6,542 nucleotides of DNA from assembly GCA_016550485.1 (NCBI GenBank), contig JABXGV010000332.1, forward strand, positions 1 to 6,542. Direction: 5' to 3'. Source of the DNA: an archaeon (GTDB lineage Archaea; Asgardarchaeota; Hermodarchaeia; Hermodarchaeales; Hermodarchaeaceae). The notes below the pieces were generated by a model. The model was not told where the DNA came from, did not search any database, and saw only the letters and a list, made by a program, of their open reading frames with translations. Position numbers and translations under genes: made by a program. This document shows, piece by piece, positions 1 through 5,647 of the stretch (within the stretch, counting starts at the first letter, position 1; every line of letters starts with the position of its first letter).

Positions 1-314
1 AAAACAGTAAGGAGGTGACCTAGACGACCTCTTATACTGCCTGCGACAATATAAACCGTCATGGCTAGCATTATCGTGATGAAGAACACGCCAAAAAACC
101 AATCAGGGAGTATGATGTAAGAACCCATTCCAAATATACCTGGGAATGACAAGTACATCCATAGGGCAAATTCAATCATTAGGATCAGCATTAATATTGA
201 CGACACTATCGACGTGAATCGGTTAGTTCGTGCCAAAGACTTGATTCTCTGTCCTAGCTTCCGTACACGATCAACTGTCCATGAAGGTCCTTCTTGCCAC
301 TTTTCGTCAGTCAT
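1..314 (-). CDS. Small two-helix membrane protein, 3' end outside window
   Basis: An open frame of 104 codons from ATG 314 runs off the left edge without a stop. It begins MTDEKWQEGPSWTVDRVRKL, a charged and basic cytoplasmic-looking segment of about 32 residues. Two hydrophobic helices follow, at about 33-56 (rich in Ile, Leu and Met) and 72-93 (DWFFGVFFITIMLAMTVYIV), joined by a short loop FPGIFGMGSYIILP. After the second helix comes the basic stretch RGRLGHL, so both ends are probably cytoplasmic. An in-frame TAA upstream and the absence of other start codons make ATG 314 the only plausible start. I recognise no family. It follows the radical SAM gene by 74 bases on the same strand and may have its own promoter. 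More helices may lie outside the window. Confidence 0.7.
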   Translation of the reverse strand, partial: MTDEKWQEGPSWTVDRVRKLGQRIKSLARTNRFTSIVSSILMLILMIEFALWMYLSFPGIFGMGSYIILPDWFFGVFFITIMLAMTVYIVAGSIRGRLGHLLTV

Positions 315-343
315 TCTGGTTCGATTGAGCCTACAAACTAGCG

Positions 344-353
344 CTTAAAAAGC
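344..353 (-). promoter_or_regulatory. TATA-like element upstream of the small membrane protein gene
   Basis: The minus strand reads AAAGCTTTTTAAGCG, with the AT-rich core GCTTTTTAAG at 353-344. It is centred about 34 bases upstream of the ATG at 314. In an archaeal host this would start transcription roughly 7 bases before the ATG, which fits the lack of any Shine-Dalgarno (preceding bases CAATCGAACCAGA). Tentative. Confidence 0.35.
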
Positions 354-365
354 TTTAGGAAATAC

Positions 366-378
366 ACCCAGTTTGGGT
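366..378. repeat. Small inverted repeat after radical SAM gene 2
   Basis: ACCCA-GTT-TGGGT is a perfect 5-bp inverted repeat with a 3-base loop, 10 bases past the stop of radical SAM gene 2. On the minus strand it is followed only by GTATTTCC, so it is at best a weak terminator or an mRNA 3'-end hairpin. Confidence 0.25.
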
Positions 379-388
379 AATATTCTAG

Positions 389-1849
389 TCACCGAGCGAA
401 GGTTTCCATAGATTTTGGAGAAAGAAGAGATTTAGTTGTACCCTTTGTTGCACCTAGAAACCGCTTTCGATGACGTTCAAGGAAGCTACTGACAATATTG
501 AAGATGAGGCTCTCAAAGGATAAACCAAAGGATTCATAGTGCCAACGAAACTTTGCGAAGCTGCTAACCAGCCTTAATGGCCCGCGCATGCTATGAATCA
601 TTCGTCGCCCTACAAGGGCGGAGGTCAACGCGATGGTTTCCAGTTGACGTTTTTTGCGTAAGTAGCTGAGTGCCCGATACCGGGAGAATGTTGACCAGCC
701 AGTAAGTGTTTCAGGTAGAATCGCACCTTCTTTCAGAGCTAAGTTGAATAAGGGGGTGCCGGGATAGGGTGTGAATATCTTTATGACAAAATCAGCGGTA
801 GGATTTATGCGGTGCATAGCCTTTATCGTGGAGATTGTTGCACGGCGGTCTTTTGGCGTTTCAGTGGGTATTCCAATCATCCAGGAGTAGTCTGCCCTAA
901 TTTCTTCATCCTTTGCGATTTGGGAACTGCGAATCAGCTGGTGGACTGTTATCCTCTTGTTGAGTAGCTGAAGCATTCTAGGCGATCCTGATTCTGCACC
1001 GAAAAATAGACACTGGCAACCCGCTTGTTTTGCGTTGCGAGCTAGGGCGCGGGTAAGCTGATCTACACGGAGTTCAGCGGTCCATGTTAAGCCTTCCCGA
1101 CGGAAATAGGGAAAGAGCTTACGGACACGGGGCTTATTTGTGAAGAACGCGTCATCAAAGAACAAGAGGTCTTCTGCACCCATTGCAATGAATTGGTCCA
1201 GCTCTTTTTGGCACTGCTGGGCAGTCCAGCCTCGCCATGGCTGACGAAGCACTGCATTATAGCAGAATGCGCAGCGGTGGGGACACCCCCGACTAGTAAG
1301 AGCGCTGGTACGTCCCCGTATAATGTATCGGCGCGGGTCGATTAAACCCCAAGGAACACTTACACTAGCCATGTCTGTGGGAGGCGCCAGCCCTCCACTG
1401 TGAACCGTATTTCCCCGCTGGAAAACAAGCCCCTGTACACGATTCAAAGATACGTTTTGAACCAGTTGTGTGTAAGCCCGTTCCCCGTCTCCTCGAATCA
1501 CCAAATCAACATAAGGATGATGCAAGGTTTGGTGAGGTAAAATGGTTGGGTGGATGCCCCCCCAAACTAATTTGGTGTCAGGTACCTCTTGGCGTAGAGC
1601 CCCGGCGACTTCAAGTGCATTTCGAATCTGTGGTCCTGTCATCACTGAGAGACCAATATATCCAGGAGTAGAGGTAGTGGCTGAACGAACTACCTCATCA
1701 ATAGTATCATAGCGGAGGTCGAAAACCTCCACATCAATTCCTGCCTTTTGGAGAGCATTTGCTATGAAAAGCACAGAGTAAGGAGGTGCAGGTCGTTGTA
1801 ATTCCGAATAGGTCAAGTCAGGATAGATTAGAATTGTGTGTTTTGTCAT
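389..1849 (-). CDS. Radical SAM protein with B12-binding-type N-terminal domain (protein 2)
   Basis: A COG1032/BchE-like radical SAM enzyme of 486 residues. It opens with MTKHTILIYPDL and APPYSVLFIANALQKAGIDV, the standard start of the cobalamin-binding-type domain. That domain continues to WGGIHPTILPHQTL (96-109) and DLVIRGDGERAY (115-126); DxHxxG is absent. TSRGCPHRCAFCYN holds CX3CX2C (C189, C193, C196). LLFFDDAFF (228-236), FFGAESGSPRMLQLLNKR (282-299), WMIGIPTET (323-331) and FTPYPGTPLF (359-368) follow the barrel in the usual order. The C-terminal 90 residues are helical and basic. A TTG at 1882 lies in the same frame, but ATG 1849 fits the family start better and has a TATA-like element at leaderless distance. 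It begins 54 bases after the FrhB-like gene and is clearly different in sequence from protein 1, so it is a second enzyme and not a recent duplicate. Substrate unknown. Confidence 0.92.
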   Translation of the reverse strand: MTKHTILIYPDLTYSELQRPAPPYSVLFIANALQKAGIDVEVFDLRYDTIDEVVRSATTSTPGYIGLSVMTGPQIRNALEVAGALRQEVPDTKLVWGGIHPTILPHQTLHHPYVDLVIRGDGERAYTQLVQNVSLNRVQGLVFQRGNTVHSGGLAPPTDMASVSVPWGLIDPRRYIIRGRTSALTSRGCPHRCAFCYNAVLRQPWRGWTAQQCQKELDQFIAMGAEDLLFFDDAFFTNKPRVRKLFPYFRREGLTWTAELRVDQLTRALARNAKQAGCQCLFFGAESGSPRMLQLLNKRITVHQLIRSSQIAKDEEIRADYSWMIGIPTETPKDRRATISTIKAMHRINPTADFVIKIFTPYPGTPLFNLALKEGAILPETLTGWSTFSRYRALSYLRKKRQLETIALTSALVGRRMIHSMRGPLRLVSSFAKFRWHYESFGLSFESLIFNIVSSFLERHRKRFLGATKGTTKSLLSPKSMETFAR

Positions 1850-1866
1850 AAGGCAAGCAGAGGCAA

Positions 1867-1878
1867 GATACGATATTA
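1867..1878 (-). promoter_or_regulatory. TATA-like element upstream of radical SAM gene 2
   Basis: The minus strand reads TAATATCGTATC, with the AT-rich part (1878-1871) centred about 25 bases upstream of the ATG at 1849. There is no Shine-Dalgarno before that ATG (the preceding bases are TTGCCTCTGCTTGCCTT). This spacing matches an archaeal TATA box serving a leaderless transcript that starts at or next to the ATG. The call assumes an archaeal host. Confidence 0.35.
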
Positions 1879-1903
1879 CCAATAAGGCTTTTCACGAGAA
1901 TCA

Positions 1904-3043
1904 TTACCTTTTTTCTGCATCCCTTTCTTTACGGTATTTACGATACCGCGTACGTTTACGCCAATAAGGCGGAAAGAGACGCAGTCCACGTAGGAAAAGC
2001 GACCCCATTTTACGCGTACTTAGCAACCTTGAGTTACAGGCCAACTCCACTAATTCTTCGCCCACAGAAGTCCGTACAAAGAGAGCATTAGAGATATATC
2101 GTAGAGGTAATTCTGGTGGAATGGTGCCACCAACTGAGATGTCTGCTAAATCTGATGAATAATCAAAGCAATTCTCAGAACAGCGAAGCCGCTCCTTCTG
2201 GAGATCTCTTAGAAGGAAGAGAACAGGAAAATCCACACTTCCCATTGTAGTGTGAACCCGGTAGGCGCGTACACCCTGAAATAGTGAAGAGCACACTGAG
2301 GTTACGTGAGTTATCTTGTCAAGCGGCACCTTGTGTTTGGTGATATGGGCTGCGAAGCTTTCCGCTGTGAGCATTGCAGGAATCCCGCAAAACGTGCCGA
2401 TAATAACACGAATCCTCTTGGTTAAATTCCGAAGCACGCGATTATCCGAGTACTGCATTTTTCGTACTGCAGTTACGTGGCAGGGTAACCCGACGAAGAG
2501 CACGCGTTCGGCATCTCCAAGTTTTCCTAAATCCCGGAGGTTTGGCGACGGAAAGTACTTGCTCCCAAGCCCATACACGACATCCTTGGGGTCCCGAATG
2601 ATGCGGGGACCCGGGCGCCAAGGCTCCCCATCACCCCAAGAACAGATAATCGCTGCATCCACAAATCCAGAGGACAAAGCCGCATAGGTTAATGCCGAAG
2701 CTGTCCCTCCACAATAGGCTTGTTTACGTAACTCGGGATGGAGTGAAATTGCCTTGCTGACCCACCGATAAATACCAAACCCCTCACCCGGCCTTCGCAA
2801 GCGCCCAAACACTTGCCGTTCCAGCTCGTCGTAATCAGCGGTAGTAGGACAGGCTTCTACACACAGCCCCACTAATCGTTCAGAACAAGCCGTGCAGCCG
2901 TTCACTTTCACATGATAATCCTTTAGCGAAACAGCGTTCACGGGGCAGGCAGCTATGCAAGCTCCGCAGCGTCGACATTCATCGGATGGAATGCATGCCT
3001 CAACGTTTTGTACCAAGGCTAATCCCTTCGACAGCTTCTCCAA
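1904..3043 (-). CDS. FrhB/BciB-family iron-sulfur flavoprotein (coenzyme F420 hydrogenase/dehydrogenase beta-subunit family)
   Basis: Soluble redox protein of 379 residues. The N-terminus carries a standard ferredoxin motif CX2CX2CX3CP (C23, C26, C29, C33) and a second, stretched one CX2CX7CX3CP (C50, C53, C61, C65). The family core follows: CGGTASALTYAALSSGFVD (111-129), GSKYFPSPN (160-168), FVGLPCHVTAVRK (183-195, C188), GTFCGIP (216-222, C219) and ENCFDYSSDLADISVGG (290-306). Relatives include FrhB, FdhB and the ferredoxin-dependent 8-vinyl reductase BciB; they bind FAD and 4Fe-4S clusters and pass electrons between F420 or ferredoxin and a partner or substrate. The tail (about 351-379) is very basic. 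The likely start is TTG at 3043, directly after the TAG of radical SAM gene 1, with AGGT upstream. A second TTG at 3016 behind AAGG is also possible. The position between two radical SAM genes suggests electron supply to them or reduction of their product. Confidence 0.88.
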   Translation of the reverse strand: MEKLSKGLALVQNVEACIPSDECRRCGACIAACPVNAVSLKDYHVKVNGCTACSERLVGLCVEACPTTADYDELERQVFGRLRRPGEGFGIYRWVSKAISLHPELRKQAYCGGTASALTYAALSSGFVDAAIICSWGDGEPWRPGPRIIRDPKDVVYGLGSKYFPSPNLRDLGKLGDAERVLFVGLPCHVTAVRKMQYSDNRVLRNLTKRIRVIIGTFCGIPAMLTAESFAAHITKHKVPLDKITHVTSVCSSLFQGVRAYRVHTTMGSVDFPVLFLLRDLQKERLRCSENCFDYSSDLADISVGGTIPPELPLRYISNALFVRTSVGEELVELACNSRLLSTRKMGSLFLRGLRLFPPYWRKRTRYRKYRKERDAEKR

Positions 3044-4555
3044 CTAGTGACGACCTGCTTTCGCCGCTTCTTTCCTCCGTGTACGTATAGTCTGCAAAAT
3101 GAAGGATCCGAATACACCAGTCGCTATCCGTAACCCGACCCGCATTAGGGGAAACCGCCCCTCTGCAACATATCCAAAGGCCCTGTTGAAGAATCGGAGA
3201 TTGTGTCGCCACGTAACCTCAAGGAGGTCCCAGTGGGCAACAGACATCCGGTCGCGAACACAACGGGCTGAGTGAGCAAGAGGAGTGTTCTTCACCGGAA
3301 GAAACGAGAGGGGAAAGAAGAAAGCTAGGTGATGGGTCAAGCTCTTGATGAGGCTTATTGTTTCGCGGATATCTTCTTCATCCTCCCCAGGTAGCCCCAT
3401 TACCAGAGTACAGCAAGGTAACCAGCGATTTTCATGCATGACATCAAGTGCTTCGCGAATTACTTCTGGCCACTCGCTCGGATCACGTGGATAGCACTTG
3501 TTAGGCATTAGTTCCTTGACAAGTCGGCCACTTCCGGTTTCAAACCCAGGTTGACAACCGTAACCAGGCAAACCATGCTTTCGAAGTAGTTTGGTTAGTT
3601 TAGAAATGAGTTCTGGCTGATGAGCGAATGTAATCATGGACGCGTGAGTTAAAATCACCCGTTTTAGACCTAATTTGAAGAGTTCCTTATAAAGCGTTAG
3701 CACGGCGTCTTCGTCACTCTCCAAGTTTGAAGAGCCGTAACGTAGCGTATCTTCAGATTGTAGTGTAACCGATTTGATGCCCCGGTCAAGGTATGCTTGG
3801 GCATCGCCGAGAATTTTCTCAAGAGGAAAGCTGCGGAGTCGCCCCGCGACGCTTGGGGAACAGAATTTACAGCCTTTGCCGCAGCCACGAGTTACTTCTA
3901 TGAGTGAAGCATTGGAGGGTCCAAGGATGCTGGGCACCTCGGTTACGCGGGCGGGCGGGCCCCGAATTACGCGACTCCCTGAATAGGACTCTGCTTCTAG
4001 GTTCCTGAACAGGTCAGGTATGACCCGTTCGCCCTCCCCTACTAATACATAATCGATGCCATAATAGTCCATGACGCGGGGGTCTTCGAGTTGCCATGCA
4101 CCAGACCCTCCGAAGACGACGGTGAAATCATAGCGTTTCTTTAAGCGCTGTATCTGATTCATCAGTGCTGCAAACTTCAAGCGGTTTTGCGGCTGCCCTC
4201 CCCAGAGTGCAACCCAAGAGGTGGTTGCAGGCCCGATGCCTAGTGGGTCCTTTGCGGATACACCGACAATCTTGGTTTGTGAGTCAATTACACGACCAAT
4301 GCGATGTGGGTGGGCAATTTTAACATCCGCTTCACCATAGCCATCTTTACGAAGAATGGCTTCAACTGCTCGAAGTGAGAGGATAGGGTAATCGGTAGTT
4401 CCATCAGCGTTGGCTGGTACAGGTCTGCAAATGACGTGTTTGAAGAGGAAGTCCTGAACGACACGCCGAGGAAAGGTTGATAGAAATCCTGAGTACAGAG
4501 CTCCGATGAATTGGTGCATCACCGATGCATCCGCAGTCAGCACAGCACGCGGCAT
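3044..4555 (-). CDS. Radical SAM protein with B12-binding-type N-terminal domain (protein 1)
   Basis: COG1032-type radical SAM enzyme, 503 residues. Residues about 50-185 look like the Rossmann-type cobalamin-binding domain, with VVFGGSGAW near 146-154 and VLVGEGERVIPDL near 170-182; there is no DxHxxG motif, so any cobalamin would be bound base-off without a lower His ligand. RGCGKGCKFCSP holds the CX3CX2C motif (C225, C229, C232) that binds the 4Fe-4S cluster cleaving SAM. GFETGSGRLVKELMPNK (337-353) and VMGLPGEDEEDIRE (385-398) are typical later barrel motifs. The C-terminus ends in a possibly membrane-associated helix (about 470-490) and a basic tail. ATG 4555 is preferred because it has a good Shine-Dalgarno and begins MPRAVLTADAS, a start seen in archaeal relatives; the frame stays open to an ATG at 4765, which would overlap the upstream gene by 44 bases. 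Known members methylate, cyclise or rearrange unactivated carbons. The substrate here is unknown. Confidence 0.9.
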   Translation of the reverse strand: MPRAVLTADASVMHQFIGALYSGFLSTFPRRVVQDFLFKHVICRPVPANADGTTDYPILSLRAVEAILRKDGYGEADVKIAHPHRIGRVIDSQTKIVGVSAKDPLGIGPATTSWVALWGGQPQNRLKFAALMNQIQRLKKRYDFTVVFGGSGAWQLEDPRVMDYYGIDYVLVGEGERVIPDLFRNLEAESYSGSRVIRGPPARVTEVPSILGPSNASLIEVTRGCGKGCKFCSPSVAGRLRSFPLEKILGDAQAYLDRGIKSVTLQSEDTLRYGSSNLESDEDAVLTLYKELFKLGLKRVILTHASMITFAHQPELISKLTKLLRKHGLPGYGCQPGFETGSGRLVKELMPNKCYPRDPSEWPEVIREALDVMHENRWLPCCTLVMGLPGEDEEDIRETISLIKSLTHHLAFFFPLSFLPVKNTPLAHSARCVRDRMSVAHWDLLEVTWRHNLRFFNRAFGYVAEGRFPLMRVGLRIATGVFGSFILQTIRTRRKEAAKAGRH

Positions 4556-4721
4556 TTCAATCTCCCTGATGTGGCTTTCTCCCTCTTTAACCCTCTCTTT
4601 GTCCGATACGATATCAGAATGAAATAATCCCGCAAAGAAAACAACCATAAAAGAGGAGAATGGCGGCTTGGACGCGCCGCCAATGAAGTTTAGTGCGTGG
4701 TATGGAGTGGAGGTGTTTAGA
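4556..4721 (-). promoter_or_regulatory. Intergenic region with candidate promoter and Shine-Dalgarno for radical SAM gene 1
   Basis: This is the longest gap between genes (166 bases). After the hairpin at 4682-4661 it contains an AT-rich stretch on the minus strand, CTGATATCGTATCGG (about 4617-4603), which could act as a TATA-like element. A start about 26 bases further on would give a leader of roughly 30 bases. That leader would carry AGGGAGA (4567-4561), a good Shine-Dalgarno with its GGGAG core six bases from the ATG at 4555. The Shine-Dalgarno is clear; the promoter assignment is tentative. Confidence 0.4.
4661..4682 (-). terminator. Candidate transcription terminator: GC hairpin plus pyrimidine-rich tail
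   Basis: TGGCGGC (4661-4667) and GCCGCCA (4676-4682) form a perfect 7-bp inverted repeat with an 8-base loop, 39 bases past the CDP-alcohol phosphatidyltransferase stop. On the minus strand it is followed by TTCTCCTCTTTTATGG and then another T-rich run (4645-4635). Archaeal termination depends mainly on T-rich tracts, and a bacterial polymerase could also use the hairpin. It marks a likely end of the glycosyltransferase/phosphatidyltransferase transcript, though read-through remains possible. Confidence 0.55.
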
Positions 4722-5630
4722 TCATCGTTTAAGGCGAGTTCGTTTTGAAAGATGTCTCTTCGCATGGGCGACCATTTGGATTACGGATACGTGGCAGATT
4801 ATCATTAGTAAGAAGTTGAAGTAGCGGAGCGCTTCCATTGTCAGTTGGTGGATGAAGAACGGAAAGACCGGCAAGGCAACGTAGATTTCAACATCGAAGA
4901 CAATAGCTAAATAGCTAAGTATCTGGAGTCCGGCAGCGGTGGAGAATAGGAGGATTCGATAGGGACGTTCGCCTCGTGTAACTTTGACTTGATGCAGTCC
5001 ATCGGCTTGGTGTCGAGCTCTTGCATAATCCACCATCACGAATCCGAGGAATGTCATCAGACCCCAGAAGATATCGACGAAGCGAGCGAGTATCAGTGCA
5101 CCTACCACTGCTGCGTCAGCGTATTTATCCAGAACTTGGTCGAATACACTGCCCCACTGCGATTGCATCTTAGTAAGACGGGCTACTGCGCCATCTAGTT
5201 GATCCAGGAGCCCAGAGAGGAGGAACAAGGCGAAGGCGAAGAACAACAGCAGTGTTGCTGTTAGTATTTGTGGTTTGAATGCATCATAACCTACCGCGGG
5301 CAAGAAGCCCATGGGAGGAAAGAACATCTCAGGCCATGTAAAAACTGCTGGCACTAGTAAACTTGGTGTCACTGGTGCTAACGTCCATCCCGCAAGCAGA
5401 ATTAGGACTGCTGCAAGAACGGAGGTAAAAATAGCAAGGTATGATACCTGATTCGGCGATAGACCCATCCGTGCTAGGACACGTGCGCCTTTGTAGGCGA
5501 AACTTAACCATTTGAAGAGAAAAGGCTCTTTTCCTGCCTGATCTACCGCTTCTTGGGCACCATGTTCTTTTATCCAAGCTCCCAGAAACTCCTGGTAACT
5601 CAACCATTTGTCCTTTTCAGTTTTCGGCAT
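4722..5630 (-). CDS. CDP-alcohol phosphatidyltransferase (membrane lipid head-group synthesis)
   Basis: Integral membrane enzyme of 302 residues that displaces CMP from a CDP-activated lipid or alcohol to form a phosphodiester. The family signature D-x2-D-G-x2-A-R-x8-G-x3-D-x3-D is complete: D143, D146, G147, A150, R151, G160, D164 and D168. These residues bind the metal ions and CDP. SPNQVSYLA (58-66) is the usual motif just before the first helix. Hydrophobic segments lie at about 63-82, 122-142, 172-200, 226-246 and 270-288, and a G-x-x-x-x-x-R-G-E-R-P stretch occurs near 211-223. It is longer than the roughly 200-residue minimal members because of an N-terminal soluble part of about 55 residues and a loop of about 40 residues between the first two helices. 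ATG 5630 is set by a strong Shine-Dalgarno. In archaea this family makes archaetidyl-inositol-phosphate, -serine or -glycerol-type lipids; the alcohol used here cannot be read from sequence. Confidence 0.93.
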   Translation of the reverse strand: MPKTEKDKWLSYQEFLGAWIKEHGAQEAVDQAGKEPFLFKWLSFAYKGARVLARMGLSPNQVSYLAIFTSVLAAVLILLAGWTLAPVTPSLLVPAVFTWPEMFFPPMGFLPAVGYDAFKPQILTATLLLFFAFALFLLSGLLDQLDGAVARLTKMQSQWGSVFDQVLDKYADAAVVGALILARFVDIFWGLMTFLGFVMVDYARARHQADGLHQVKVTRGERPYRILLFSTAAGLQILSYLAIVFDVEIYVALPVFPFFIHQLTMEALRYFNFLLMIICHVSVIQMVAHAKRHLSKRTRLKR

Positions 5631-5636
5631 AGTGTG

Positions 5637-5647
5637 TCACTCCTTCT
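5637..5647 (-). promoter_or_regulatory. Shine-Dalgarno overlapping upstream stop codon
   Basis: The minus strand reads AGAAGGAGTGA, then six bases, then the ATG at 5630. The GGAG core (5643-5640) runs directly into the TGA stop of the glycosyltransferase, so termination of one gene and initiation of the next occur at nearly the same place. This fixes the start of the CDP-alcohol phosphatidyltransferase and suggests translational coupling. Confidence 0.8.

Noticed and set aside
8..19. AAGGAGGTGACC on the plus strand, which resembles a perfect Shine-Dalgarno and, read on the other strand, the 3' end of 16S rRNA.
   Set aside because: It lies inside the membrane protein frame; no rRNA sequence adjoins it, and the nearest plus-strand ATG (61) is too far away and opens a frame of only 19 codons.
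1850..1882. An 11-codon N-terminal extension of radical SAM protein 2 from TTG 1882.
   Set aside because: No Shine-Dalgarno, a rare start codon, and the family's usual N-terminus begins at ATG 1849.
2316..2687. Plus-strand open frame of 123 codons.
   Set aside because: It lies entirely inside the well-supported FrhB-like gene, antisense to conserved motifs, and its translation shows no domain or hydrophobic pattern.
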